From assembly GCA_030710605.1 (NCBI GenBank), contig CP092868.1:27313646-27377645 (forward strand): DNA of 64,000 nucleotides, read 5' to 3'. The DNA comes from Cordylochernes scorpioides. Taxonomy: Eukaryota > Arthropoda > Arachnida > Pseudoscorpiones > Chernetidae. Under the pieces are notes generated by a model, which saw only the letters and a list, made by a program, of their open reading frames with translations, was not told where the DNA came from and searched no databases. Below are positions 1 through 9,440 of this stretch, piece by piece (within the stretch, counting starts at the first letter, position 1; every line of letters begins with the position of its first letter). The translations under genes and the position numbers were made by a program.

Positions 1-720
1 CTTAAATCCTGTTGGTTATATATTCTGGTAATCTTAAATCCCGTTGGTATCAAATTCTGTTAATCTTAAATCCTGTTGGTATTCAATTCTGTTAATCTTA
101 AATCCTGTTGGTATTAAATTCTGTTAATCTCAAATCCTGTTGGTCTTAAATTCTGTTAATCTTAATTCCTGTTGGTATTAAATTCTGTTAATCTTAAACC
201 CTATTGGTATTATAATCTGTTAATCTTAAATCCTGTTGGTATTAAATTCTGTTAATCTTAAATCCTGTTGGTCTTAAATTCTGTTAATCTTAAATCCTGT
301 TGGGCTTAAATTCTGTTAATCTTAAATTCTGTTGGTCGTAAATTCTGTTAATATTAAATCCTGTTGGTCTTAAATTATGTTAATCTTAAATCTTGTTGGT
401 ATTATATTCTGTTAATCTTAAATCCTGTTGGTATTTTATTCTGTTAATCTTAAATTCTGTTGGTCATAAATTCTGTTAATCTTAAATTCTGTTGGTCTTA
501 AATTCTGTTAATGTTATATCCTGTTGGTCTTAAATTCTGTTAATCTTAAATCCTGTTGGTATTAAATTCTGTTAATATTAATTCCTGTTAATCTTAAATC
601 CTTGTGTTAATCTCAAATCCTTGTTAATCTTAAATCCTATTGGTACTAAATCGCGTTAATCTTAAATTATGTTGGAGCATTACGTTAATCCTGTTTATCT
701 TAAATTTTGTTGGTTATAAA
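1..720. repeat. 32-bp minisatellite built of two 16-bp half units
   Basis: About 20 imperfect copies of a 32-bp unit whose halves read roughly CTTAAATCCTGTTGGT and ATTAAATTCTGTTAAT. The halves are themselves alike (TTAAAT.CTGTT), so this is a 16-bp monomer organised as a dimer. Units decay toward 600-720, where spacing slips. The window starts inside the array, so its left end is not seen. Small open frames here are by-products of the repeat. Confidence 0.93.
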
Positions 721-840
721 TATAATAAATTTTGTATAAAAATTTATACACCCCGCGGATCCTATGCATTCTATGAAAACTCAATAAATTTAACTTTTCA
801 CGATAACAAAACTACATATATATACATTACAGAAAATTAA

Positions 841-1394
841 ATATGTTATTGACAGATAAAAAATAATTTAAAAAACAAATATCCATTTTTTTCTCTCTCT
901 TAAATACATTTTAAAATGCTTTATATTCATAAGTAAAATCCAAATTGCGTGGTATTAAGTTTTCATGGGAAAAAATTATTTGAAAAGAGAAAAGTGTAGC
1001 CATGTGGGTATTTTAATTAAAACAACTGTTTCCTTCTTAAAAAAAAAACTTTTATTTAAAAATTTAAAATAGTGAATTTGTTAAGTTTTATCTCTAAATA
1101 GAAATACATTTGTAACGGTTGTTGTTTAAAATTATTTGTTTTCCAAATATAATGTGTCTAATTTAAAATATATATTTTTGGTGTAGAATTGAAATTCTAA
1201 AAATAATTTTGAAATATTATTTAAAAGGGCGTATCTGGATCTGTAAAGAAGAAAAAAACAAATTTTCCTCAAAATATTTCGAGAGATTACTCCCTCTTTA
1301 TCAATAATTGCACAGTAAAATTAATTTACAAATTCTTGTAGATCACATGAAAACAACTTTGTTATTGGTCAAAATACTTAATATATTGATTTAT
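841..1394. other. AT-rich spacer, no gene seen
   Basis: Very AT-rich DNA without a supported gene. Around 1220-1290 a short piece (GGGCGTATCTGGATCTG, followed by an A-rich tract and CTCAAAATATTTCGA) matches the foldback repeat at 56217-56343 and short pieces near 19150 and 33420, so it is a fragment of a dispersed repeat. Confidence 0.6.
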
Positions 1395-1730
1395 AAAAAA
1401 TAATAAGTGCATATCCTGACCAAAAGCACATGTGATTTTTAGATGGCAGAGCGCCATCTAGTGGAGCAAAAATAAACTAAACGTTTATTTAACTTGCTCC
1501 GTGATATTTGACCAACCCAGTTTATTGATAAATCAAGAAAAGCCATCCACGAACGCGTTTCGCGCTGTTGGCGTTCGTCAGCGTGGAGCAGGCTGTACCA
1601 CTAAGACCAAAAATATTTTTTGGTCCCAGAGGCTTCTTGAAAAACCAAAAAAATGGGTATTTAAGGCCAAACTTGCGTAAATACGCTAAGAACATGAGAA
1701 AACAATAGAAAAAATAAAAATATTGAAATA
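1395..1730 (-). mobile_element. Hammerhead-bearing non-autonomous element, subfamily A, copy 1
   Basis: Matches, in reverse orientation, the element at 8290-8612. One terminus carries GCATATCCTGACC, then GCACATGTG and a hairpin of the type GATGGCAGAGCGCCATC; the other side carries TTGGCC, GACCAAAAA and an A-rich end. A 40-nt hammerhead ribozyme (1547-1586) lies in the middle. No protein is encoded. I infer a non-autonomous retroelement (retrozyme-like or Penelope-derived) because type I hammerheads are known from those groups; the mobilising machinery is not visible here. Confidence 0.6.
1547..1586 (-). ncRNA. Type I hammerhead ribozyme, copy 1 (damaged stem II)
   Basis: On the minus strand: stem I CCACG/CGTGG (sixth pair T-A), core CTGACGA (position 7 may be any base), stem II ACGC-CAACA-GCGC, then GAAA, CGCG, and cleavage triplet GTT. 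The closing pair of stem II is A-C instead of G-C, which should weaken activity. Core and stem I are intact. Confidence 0.8.
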
Positions 1731-1938
1731 TTATTGATAAAATCAACCGTTTCTGTTGTATAGTGGTTATCACATTCGTATAACATGCCAAAGGTCACAG
1801 TTTCGAGCCCTGGCAGAAACATCTTTTTCGGATTTACTCAGATTAATAAATTAGCTTGATTGTCCTAATTAAGTTTTCCTGTATATAAATATCAAATTAC
1901 CTTTCCCCCCCAAGACCTGTTAACTGCCTCAAAGTTGC

Positions 1939-1960
1939 GGGGGGGGGGGGGGGGGGGGGG
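1939..1960. repeat. Poly-G tract, 22 bases
   Basis: A run of 22 G in otherwise AT-rich DNA. It could form a G-quadruplex, or its length could be inflated by sequencing error; compare the 26-G run inside the R2-like LINE at 53586-53611. Confidence 0.95.
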
Positions 1961-2089
1961 TGACCCTAGATGGGACAGTATGTCTGGAGTTCTGAACTCC
2001 TGGTAACTAAGACATGAATCCTGTGGTGTGTCGATTTAATAGTCCAGCGATGACCCAGAAAGTATTTCAAAGTTAGTGTTTTATTGGTA

Positions 2090-2415
2090 TTACTTATTAG
2101 CTATATTTTTAGAGGAAGACAAAAAGGACAACACCCTAGAATGTCTATTGGGTTCTCATTGACTTCCGCCGATCTGCCGCGCCACACAGCGGTGGCCATC
2201 CGTACTATTTTCAGGCCCCGCTTGTATGTTTGCCGTGTTCCGTCATCCCAGCAGACTGAAAGGAAGTCTCTCGGCTCCCACAATCCCACTATGTCCAGCT
2301 AACATACCTACCTACATCAGATGTCCCATCAACAGGCATCTAAATACTCCAATTAATTCTGATTCATATTCCCATTATGTGATTAGATTAATAAATAATA
2401 ATAACAATGCTTATT
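2090..2415 (+). mobile_element. Possible 5'-truncated retroposon ending in an AT-rich tail
   Basis: A relatively GC-rich block that ends in GATTAGATTAATAAATAATA followed by more A/T repeats, the kind of 3' end seen in non-LTR retroposons. Open frames exist on both strands but show no motif I recognise. Called from base composition and tail only. Confidence 0.3.
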
Positions 2416-2429
2416 ACTGGTATTTTTAC

Positions 2430-2785
2430 TGTAACTCCGCCTTTGCCAGTCCCAAGCCCGGATGAAAAAGGAGGAGGAGGAGCAGTAACAAGCTCACTAA
2501 AAAACCTGGGCTCAGCTGGCCCGGCTGATAGTACCCTGTAAGGGCTCCTAATCCAGGGATACAGGATGAGCAGCGTTTGTACTCCATGTTAGGAGCGGCT
2601 GCACATGGCATCTGTTCCTCATGTCAGAGGTGGCCATTTCTTTTGGAGCTAAGTCGGCCTGCCACTGAGTAGTGCTCCCAGTCTTAATGACAAAGGCAGA
2701 CACATTCTACTTCACCCAGTTATGATGGTTGTCGAAGCTTGATACCCTGATACGATTGAGTGGCGATAAGAAAGAAGAAGAAGAT
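2430..2785 (-). mobile_element. Dispersed repeat D (LINE-like), minus-strand copy
   Basis: The same sequence occurs in plus orientation at 11808-12180 and 28165-28560. Shared landmarks are TCCCAAGCCCGGATGAAAAA, a run of GGAGGAGG, and a pyrimidine-rich end (CTTCTTCTTTCTTATC on the other strand). It is richer in GC than its surroundings, as LINE parts are here. No complete reading frame is shared by all three copies, so I call it a retroelement fragment, not a gene. Confidence 0.6.
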
Positions 2786-2789
2786 TTTC

Positions 2790-2885
2790 ACTGTTATTCC
2801 TGCATGTATCCTACATTTCTACTGGGAGAATCTGTATAAGACTGAAAGGTCTTAATAAAACTTTGTGTTGTTATTGATAAAATCT
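2790..2885 (+). mobile_element. LINE 3' end with terminal stem-loop and AATAAA
   Basis: Ends in a short hairpin, AAGAC...GTCTT (2838-2853), directly followed by AATAAA and a TTGTTGTTATT tail. The same hairpin-plus-AATAAA layout closes the LINE tails at 41581, 12262 (minus), 17711 and 55664 (minus), so this is most likely a severely 5'-truncated copy. Confidence 0.55.
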
Positions 2886-3139
2886 TTTTTTTATGGATCT
2901 TCCCCGTGGGTCTCGAGAACCATGTCATCATCTCGTCTGCGAAGTTTGTGATTTACGTTTTTTTCGTCTGCCAAAAAATGTGTCGTGTCACTGAAGACCT
3001 GTTGACGATATTCCATCATACTTTGTATCGGTATCACCTTGTACATGATCCTCGCACATAGCTTTTATTGCATATCACGGTAAAATTTTCATATATATTT
3101 CATCCATAGATTTTTTCTAGTCCCTACCAACTTTACTGT

Positions 3140-3415
3140 TCTAAAAGCTTACGTCCATAGTTTGCTTGACTACCATTTCTAAGATTCCACTCTTCAGTGT
3201 AGCATATATAAGCAGAATGATCCAATACAGTATTAGAGCTCTGTATATACTGTTTTGGACGATTATGCTTATATATGCTCGATACATGTAATTCTGCTGT
3301 GCTAAAAGCTTATTTCAATAGTTTACTTGAATACCATTTCTGAGATTCCACCTTTCAGTGTAGCATATATAAGCAGAATGATCCAATACAGTATTAGAAC
3401 TCTAAGTAGGGGTAT
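3140..3415. mobile_element. Inverted MITE copies with GATCCAATACAGTATTAGA core
   Basis: The motif TATATAAGCAGAATGATCCA followed by ATACAGTATTAGAGCTCT appears here in direct and inverted copies and recurs at 16855-16960, 40780-40850, 44080-44190 and 61420-61490. It usually abuts the GGCGAAACC/CTGATGAGCC foldback family, as at 3415-3480 here. Confidence 0.6.
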
Positions 3416-3480
3416 GGTAGATTAAATTAGCGAAACCGCTGGTAGGGTTCATCACTTATGAACCAAGCCTTCCCAATATA
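3415..3480 (+). mobile_element. Fragment of the GGCGAAACC/CTGATGAGCC foldback MITE
   Basis: A degraded single arm: GATTAAATTAGCGAAACCGC, then AGGGTTCATCACTTATGAACC. Compare the complete palindromes at 13238-13560 and 51493-51790. Confidence 0.6.
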
Positions 3481-3529
3481 TTTCTAAATTGCAGTAGAGA
3501 CAGTAAATGTTTATAATACGATGCACTAG

Positions 3530-3645
3530 CGCGCCATCTGTTATCAAAATTCGAAACTATTTTAAACGCGTAAAATTTTAAAAAGAATCTTACGCGTTTA
3601 AAATAGTTTCGAATTTTGATAACAGTAAATGTTTGTTTTGTGCGA
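3530..3645. mobile_element. Small foldback MITE (ATCTGTTATCAAAATTCGAAAC arms)
   Basis: Near-perfect inverted repeat around about 3580. Each arm carries TATCAAAATTCGAAACTATT and an ACGCGT core. This is the outer-arm sequence of the larger foldbacks at 13238, 29600, 47028 and 51493, with the middle missing. Confidence 0.8.
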
Positions 3646-3980
3646 AAAGGAAACATTAATGCTTAAATGCTTTAATTTCTTAAATCCTGTTTGTAAGGGA
3701 GGGGGATCTGATCTGCTGACTGTTACCTCTAATGGCCAGGTGTCCCCAGGTTAACCAGCCAACGACACCATCATGGAGACCCTTTACACTGAATATCTTA
3801 ATGATACTGGGGAAGCCGACGCTTCCCACAAGAAAACCTTTCGCTCGGATCCGGAGGACCAAAAGAAGAACACTTTGTATATTAATTTTAGTCATTCTTT
3901 TAATAATGTGTTTTTTTTTGTATATCATTTGTTTTTTTAGAATCTTCTATGTTGAACTGTATTTTTTTTTTTGCTTATAC

Positions 3981-4364
3981 CTAGTACACGCGGCACAGGC
4001 CATGATAATCATGGTTAGTAGAAGTATTGGGTAAAGTTTTCAACTAGCAATAATCGCGCCTCGGAAGATTCTCATTGGCTACGATATCGCCTCTGCGCAA
4101 ATGGTGGGTAGAAGTAGGCGACTGCTTTTACTGTAAGTGCACCACATATCTACACATGTGAAAAGCATTTCGACTTTGCACTTATAAATGTGCCAGAGCC
4201 CCGTTTGGTTACTTGCACTCGCTGGTGGGATTGGAATTTTGCAAGAATCGGGGGCCATTGGAGCATTTTTTTAATCAGAAAAAAAGTGCCCAATGTGGGA
4301 ATCGAATTCGGGTCGTAGTGGTCGAAAACCAACGGTTTAAACCATCCTTCCACCGACCCTCACT
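3981..4364 (-). mobile_element. tRNA-derived SINE, full-length copy
   Basis: On the minus strand the head has a Pol III B-box-like CCCGAATTCGATTCCCACA inside a tRNA-like region (about 4285-4360). The body follows (GGCCCCCGATTCTTGC, then AACGGGGCTCTGGCACATTT) and ends with an AT-rich conserved tail (CCATGATTATCATGGCC, near 4000). Other copies lie at 10738, 20008, 27085, 34288, 41240 and 61870. No protein is encoded; LINE machinery is presumed to mobilise it. Confidence 0.8.
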
Positions 4365-4739
4365 GTATTTCTTTAAAGATTGTTCAATAAAATGTTTTAA
4401 ATCTATAGATATATATGAATATAGTGTTATATGTATGGGTAATTAGAGATCTTAAGACAACAAACACCTAAATGACCAAAAAACAAACAAACTTGAAGAA
4501 GATGGTGACATTTGTGACAAAACGGTCACAGGTCAGCTAGAAGAAAAAAACATCCATAAATGCCACCACGGATATTATTGATCAGTTCTGCCGGTCAGGT
4601 CATATTTACCCCATCCTTGCCTTAGCGGTTAGCTTTCGCGATAAACTACATATCTCCTTACAATCTACTACATATATATATATATACCAATAATATTACA
4701 ATATCATTATAACATTTATATAGATTCATTATAACCATA

Positions 4740-4899
4740 TACTGTCAAACTTAGATAATTCAAAGCCTAAAGAGACCAAAAATATTCGAATTATCTAAAA
4801 ATTCGAATAATAAAACGGAAATTATTTTTCATAGAAAATTATAGGGACCAAGATAAATATTCGAAATAAAAACGTTAAAATTGCCCAATTTCTACTGTA
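4740..4899. mobile_element. pogo-like MITE (ATTCGAATTATC family), decayed
   Basis: Right end TTCTACTGTA and left end TACTGTCAAACTTAGATAAT resemble Tc1/mariner-pogo termini (CAGTNRAACTT). The interior repeats AATATTCGAATTATCTAAAA. Same family as the better preserved copy at 55823-55998. Confidence 0.65.
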
Positions 4900-5279
4900 C
4901 AACATTAATTAATATCAAAAATCAACATAATATTTCTATATTACTATAAAAGATACATATATTACCAATAATATAGAATACAAGAAAATTTGAATGTGAA
5001 ATTTTAAAATACCACTTTTTTTTTAACGAGAAAAATATACAGTCATACAAAAATCTATTAGTATTAAAAACTATATTGTTTAAACGTAGTATAAACATTA
5101 AAAACCTGTTTAATACTAAAAATCAAGTTAAACTCATATTAAAAACGATAGCAAACGATCATAAAAACAACCTAAAAAAAGACAAATATAAATACCTATT
5201 TGAGAAATATATATAAAAATATAGATAAGAATAAAAATAGATATAAAAATTTCAAATAAAAATGAGAAATTGAAGGTAG

Positions 5280-5475
5280 AAATAACAATCAAACGACTTT
5301 TCTCGATAACGATGGTTTGGTGAATAACCAGCCAGACGAGAGTTCAATAAACAAGCTACTGCGCATCCAGGTGCGCAAGAGCTTAGAATGATGCTCCCTC
5401 TAGAGCCTCCAATGTCTTCTATGTGAGAGTTCCCTGACGGCCGCCATTGAGCCAATGGATTAGCTCCTGAAAGGT
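5280..5475. pseudogene. GC-rich island, possible decayed exon or retroelement piece
   Basis: This 200-bp island stands out in a 2-kb AT-rich tract. On the plus strand one frame reads about 27 codons from 5346 with TGA stops at CpG-decay-like positions, and the island ends at AAAG|GTAAGT, a good splice-donor sequence. The minus strand instead offers a CTTTCAG|G acceptor and 67 open codons. I recognise no family and cannot choose a strand. Confidence 0.25.
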
Positions 5476-5479
5476 AAGT

Positions 5480-6620
5480 TCTGGCAACAAGTCCTTCTAT
5501 ACATCAAAATTACATATTCGTCTTTAGTTACATATTTACCATTTTACATAAAATAATTCTATTCCTTAAAATCTTATGAAAGATTTGATTATTCTTTTTA
5601 TATTCTCTAAAGAATCCCTTTAAAAGAGATATTTTTATACTATCATAGAATTATATTTTTGGGTGTATAAAAAATGTTGTTTATATTTTTATTATATTGT
5701 TCGGTTTGTTTTTTAAATATATTTAGTTTTTTATATATTTGTGATTTTATTACTTTGTCCTTGACCTCATAAAAGTAAGAAGGTGACACTTTTTTAAATG
5801 TCACATTATTATTGTCATACAGGTGTGTCAATACAGTACTTTGATGTAAAGTTGTCCTCTTTGTCATTTAGTAAATCATTGGTCAATTTTTGTCATAGCA
5901 ACATCGTCTGCGGAAATATTATATATTTTTTATTTACAACGTTTTTCAGTTGGATGTGCGAAAACGAAAACAAATCTTTTTTATAAAATAGTTGTTTTTG
6001 TTAATATATTAAATTAATTATTAATTTTGAATAATAATTACGTTTTTTTAATTAGTAGAATGTCCCCTAATGAACTTGGGATTAGTTTGGTTGTTCAATT
6101 CGTCTGCGATATTTGTCGTTTGATTATGAAATTTTATTAAAGTGTGTTATAATATATTGTATATTATATATGGCTTATAAACGAGTAATTATATAATTTT
6201 ATATCATAGAATCATCAATAGAAATAATATAGAATTATCAAAATAAGACGTAATTCTTTTGATATATTTAAAACAACATATATAATCGTTTTTAAAACAT
6301 ATTAATATATTTAAAAGAAGTATTATGATAATAATAATTAATATTAAAGAGTATTTGTGTTATAATAAACAATTTATAATCACAAATTAGTATATTTTCA
6401 CCTATTTAAGAATAATTTTCATTTGTTTATCTATTAAAGACGTTAGTTTTCAATTTTAAATGCATCAAACGCGATATTTTTTAGTGTGAATTAACTTTTA
6501 ATTTTTATTATTTAAATCTTTATCAACGATTGTTTCTTTAATATCAGTTTCTTAATATTTTTCAATATGTAAATTAATTATAGATATATATTTACAATAT
6601 ATCTTTGTAAATTTGAATTT
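5480..6620. other. AT-rich spacer, no gene seen
   Basis: Long A/T-rich stretch with short runs and dyads (ATTATATAT, TTTAATTAG). No repeat family or reading frame that I can support. Confidence 0.6.
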
Positions 6621-6624
6621 CTTT

Positions 6625-6720
6625 CTACTTCTTTCCCACCGCAGATTTTCTGTATCTCGCAGTAGAATATGTATATACGACTAAAAGTCTTAATAAAGGA
6701 TAAATTATATTTTCGTTGTG
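6625..6720 (+). mobile_element. LINE 3' tail remnant with GACTaaaAGTC hairpin
   Basis: The hairpin at 6679-6689 is followed by TTAATAAAGG, as in the other LINE tails of the window. No coding part is left. Confidence 0.4.
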
Positions 6721-6744
6721 TAAATTAATTAGGTATATTATAAA

Positions 6745-6812
6745 ATAAATAAAGCTTCCAGGGCTGAGTTTCTTGTGCAAACCTTTTATTTTCAAGCTTT
6801 CGGACAAGTAAT
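6745..6812 (-). repeat. CGAAAGCTTGA repeat, copy 1
   Basis: Minus strand reads ACTTGTCCGAAAGCTTGAAA, then AGGTTTGCACAAGAAACTCA and CCCTGGAAGCTTTATT. Copies lie at 23655-23722, 26243-26312, 36961-37028 and 40563-40632; related cores occur in the foldbacks at 7681 and 50701. Confidence 0.7.
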
Positions 6813-7014
6813 TCGGTATACTTGTATGTTAAATAAAATGCATACGATGTTTTAGTTCAGTATAAATTACTATTTTTGACCAGATTCCTTCATACGCAAA
6901 CAAGTACTATCAGTGTATACCAAAATTTTGTTTAAATTCGATAGGAAATTTTACCAACTTTTAAATTTATATTTGATACCTTATATAAAGGTTCACAATT
7001 CATCCTTTCCTACT

Positions 7015-7150
7015 TCATCCCTAAGGTTAGAAAAAATCGTTATTTCTCTTTAAAATAAATTTCGAATTTTTGTTCAAAAGAAACACATGTGGGATAATTT
7101 TCAAATGTCGTTTTACAATCATGAGCAGCATTATATTGTATTATAAATAT
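7015..7150 (+). mobile_element. Single arm of the tRNA-like foldback MITE family
   Basis: Carries TACTTCATCCCTAAGGTTAG, then TTCAAAAGAAACACATG and AATGTCGTTTTACAATCATG, the outer arm seen on both sides of the tRNA-like centres at 15858 and 30200. The centre is absent here. Confidence 0.75.
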
Positions 7151-7194
7151 GTAAAATAATATATAAAAATAAAAAACAAAAAGGTCAGGTAATG

Positions 7195-7405
7195 ATACAT
7201 TGTTGGTATAGCCTGCTCCACGCTGACGAGCGCCAACAGCGCAAAACGCGTTCGTGGATTGCTTTTCTTGATATATCAAGAAATTGGGATGGCCAAATAT
7301 CAGAGAACAGGTTAAATCAATGTTTAGTTGATTTCTGTTTCACTAGATGGCGCTATGCCTTTAAAAAGCACATGTGATTTTGGTCAGGATATACCATTTT
7401 ATTTT
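7195..7405 (+). mobile_element. Hammerhead-bearing element, subfamily A, copy 2 (partial)
   Basis: Aligns with 8405-8612: GCCTGCTCCACG, ribozyme, CTTTTCTTGAT, GGCCAAATATCA, CTAGATGGCGCTATGCC, GCACATGTG and GGTCAGGATATACC. The half upstream of the ribozyme is missing. Confidence 0.65.
7218..7257 (+). ncRNA. Type I hammerhead ribozyme, copy 2 (G12 mutated)
   Basis: CCACG, CTGACGA, GCGC-CAACA-GCGC, AAAA, CGCG, TT, CGTGG. Stems I (with a sixth T-A pair) and II are perfect, but the conserved GAAA reads AAAA, so G12, a catalytic residue, is lost. Expected to be inactive. Confidence 0.82.
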
Positions 7406-7420
7406 TAATATATATATATA

Positions 7421-7586
7421 TACAGTAAAACCTCCACGAGAGGACATCTCTCTACAAAGGACAGTTTTCATTGTCAAAATTACCATTTTTGCTATGTAAC
7501 AACTCTCCGGTAAGAAGACATCTCTCCCTAAAGGACACTTTTGCTTTGCAACTAGGTTTTGTCCTTTACAGAGAGGTTATACTGTA
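7421..7586. mobile_element. pogo-like MITE, single-copy progenitor of the 74-bp satellite
   Basis: Bounded by TACAGTAAAACCTCC and, inverted, TACAGTATAACCTCTCTG, with TA at both ends as in Tc1/mariner-pogo elements. The interior (GGACAGTTTTCATTGTCAAA, AACTCTCCGGTAAGAAGACA) is the reverse complement of the unit repeated about 20 times at 21400-23010 and about 8 times at 35700-36310. No transposase. Confidence 0.88.
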
Positions 7587-7680
7587 TTAGAAACTAGTTT
7601 AAATTCTAGTGAACTCTAATGCCTTAATGAGAAAAATTCTCCCGTCAAAATAGATACCTAAACAATATATCATCCTAAAA

Positions 7681-8044
7681 CAAGAACATTAAGCCTCCAG
7701 GGAAAATTTTCTTTTAAAATTATTTTTTATTTTAAAATTTCTCAAGCTTTCGGAAAAGAAAACCCTTCTACGGGAGAAATATTTTACATCATTAAAACGC
7801 CAATAAAATATGGTTTGTAAATAAATAAAGTTATTTGGTTGTTTACATTTGTTTCATTTTCTGTAATGAAACAAATGTAAACAACAAAATCAATTTATTT
7901 AATTTCAAATCATATTTTATTGGCGTTTTAATAATGTAAAATATTTTCTCCCGTAGATGGGCTTTCTTTCCCGAAAGCTTGAGAGATTTTTAAATAAAAA
8001 ATAATTTTAAAAGAAACTTTTCCCTGTAGACTTATTGTTCTTGA
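7681..8044. mobile_element. Foldback MITE with GAAAGCTTGAG arms
   Basis: Inverted repeat of about 180-bp arms centred near 7862 (GTTTACATTTGTTTCATT against AATGAAACAAATGTAAAC). Arms carry CTCAAGCTTTCGG and CCAGGGAAAATTTTC, linking it to the CGAAAGCTTGA repeats. Confidence 0.9.
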
Positions 8045-8109
8045 TTTGATATTGATTCAAGGGATTGTTTTTATCGAATTGTGTGATATATATAATCTAT
8101 TGATATCAT

Positions 8110-8325
8110 TCCTACAATATAGTATATGAAAAAACAATAGAAAAAATAAAAGATAAGTGGGTCAGGTGTTGATATTAAAAATAAAGAAGGCATCTCCTGA
8201 CTACGACCACATGTGCTTTTTAGATGGCAGAGCGTCATCTAATGGACAGGAGATGCCTTCTTTATTTTTAATATCAACACCTGACCCACTTATCTTTTAT
8301 TTTTTCTATTGTTTTTTCATGTTTT
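8110..8325. mobile_element. Head-to-head palindrome of subfamily A termini, no ribozyme
   Basis: AGGCATCTCCTGACTACGAC and GCACATGTGC, hairpin and then the same terminal sequence inverted, ending in A-rich arms (GATAAGTGGGTCAGGTGTTG and its complement). This is two element termini joined head to head, directly upstream of the ribozyme-bearing copy 3. Confidence 0.8.
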
Positions 8326-8612
8326 AAGCGTCCTTACGCAAATTTGGCCTTAAATACCCATTTCTTGATTTCTCAAGAAGCCTCTGGGGCCAAAATCTTT
8401 TTGGTCGCAGTGGTTACAGCCTACTCCACGCTGACGAGCGCCAACAGCGCGAAATGCGTTCGTGGATGGCTTTTCTTGATTTATAAAGAAATTGGGTTGG
8501 CCAAATATCACGGAGCAAGCTAAATAAACGTTTAGTTTATTTTTGCTCCACTAGATGGCGCTCTGCCATCTAAAAAGCACATGTGCTCGTGGTCAGGAGA
8601 GAGAGAGAGAGA
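8290..8612 (+). mobile_element. Hammerhead-bearing element, subfamily A, copy 3
   Basis: Most complete subfamily A copy: A-rich end, TTGGCCTTAAATACCCATTT, GCCAAAATCTTTTTGGTC, ribozyme at 8426-8465, GGTTGGCCAAATATCAC, then terminal hairpin GATGGCGCTCTGCCATC and GCACATGTGC. Non-coding. It is followed by a GA-rich microsatellite (about 8596-8622). Confidence 0.68.
8426..8465 (+). ncRNA. Type I hammerhead ribozyme, copy 3 (core intact)
   Basis: CCACG, CTGACGA, GCGC-CAACA-GCGC, GAAA, TGCG, TT, CGTGG. Stem I extends to six pairs with T-A; stem II is four perfect pairs; all core residues of the CUGANGA/GAAA consensus are present. Stem III is minimal (A-U plus a U.G wobble), and the cleavage triplet is GUU. 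Hammerheads with such short stem III are known to work best as dimers. One of two copies here that could be active. Confidence 0.88.
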
Positions 8613-8869
8613 TAGAGATGCTTTCTTTATTTTTAATCTAGTATATGAATTTAGTGACAGGTATGCAACACTAGTTATAATAAATCCAGAAAGCTGTTAT
8701 AGACTAACGAGAGCTATAATTTGAAAATCATGGTATCTAGATGGGCGTTATGAAATTGATAAAACTGATGTTGTGTGATCTTTAATTGACTCGAATAAGC
8801 TTGCTCAGTGATGATCAACAAATAATGGATATTTAGAGAAAAATGCATCTACTGATGGTACAGCTGAAA

Positions 8870-9160
8870 GTTACTGATGGCTTGTACCATCTATCTTGGC
8901 AATATTTCCAGTTGGTCCCAAGGACCACGCCATCACCATCTCCTCAGCGGCGAAGTACACAATCTACGTATTCTTCGTAGATCACGAAATACGTGGTGTC
9001 GCTGGAGACCCGCTGGTGATTCTCCACCAAACTCTGCAGCGGTGGAAGAGACGCCATATTCATTGTACATAGTGTATATAATCCATATTATCTTTTTTTA
9101 AATAGTGCAGACTGTGTACTTTGCATGCATTGACAAGGTATCAATAAAATTATTTTAATT
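8870..9160 (+). pseudogene. Unidentified GC-rich fragment with AATAAA end
   Basis: GC-rich block with one frame (GVAGDPLVILHQTLQRWKRR around 8995-9055) followed by an AT-rich end with CAATAAAATTATTTT at about 9140. Looks like the 3' end of a retroelement or a decayed exon; no motif supports either. Confidence 0.3.
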
Positions 9161-9164
9161 GTCA

Positions 9165-9250
9165 ATTGTCTATCTTGGCAATGAAAACTGTCAATGGAAG
9201 AGAGGTGTCCTCTAGATAGAGGGTTCTCTCATGAAGGTTCTACGGTAAAA
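9165..9250 (+). mobile_element. Remnant right end of the pogo-like 74-bp MITE
   Basis: AATGAAAACTGTCAATGG, AGAGAGGTGTCCTCTAGATA and GGTTCTACGGTA match the satellite unit plus the right terminus, without the array. Confidence 0.6.
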
Positions 9251-9440
9251 TAGCCGAATTCATTATGATTTCAGAATCTTTGAAACCTATTCCTACTCAT
9301 GATGTACTTGATCGTTTAAGTCACTCCGTGATTGTCTATTTTGATACATTGCCAGATTCCCCCAGCTTGTATTGAAAGTATTAGTGCTTGTATTGAAAAC
9401 TTTGGCTCGAAGGTTATCCATATTAAAAGTAAATAAAATA

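Noticed and set aside
1..720. Telomeric or centromeric repeat
   Set aside because: The unit does not match known telomere motifs, and the array seen is short; centromere identity cannot be judged from sequence alone.
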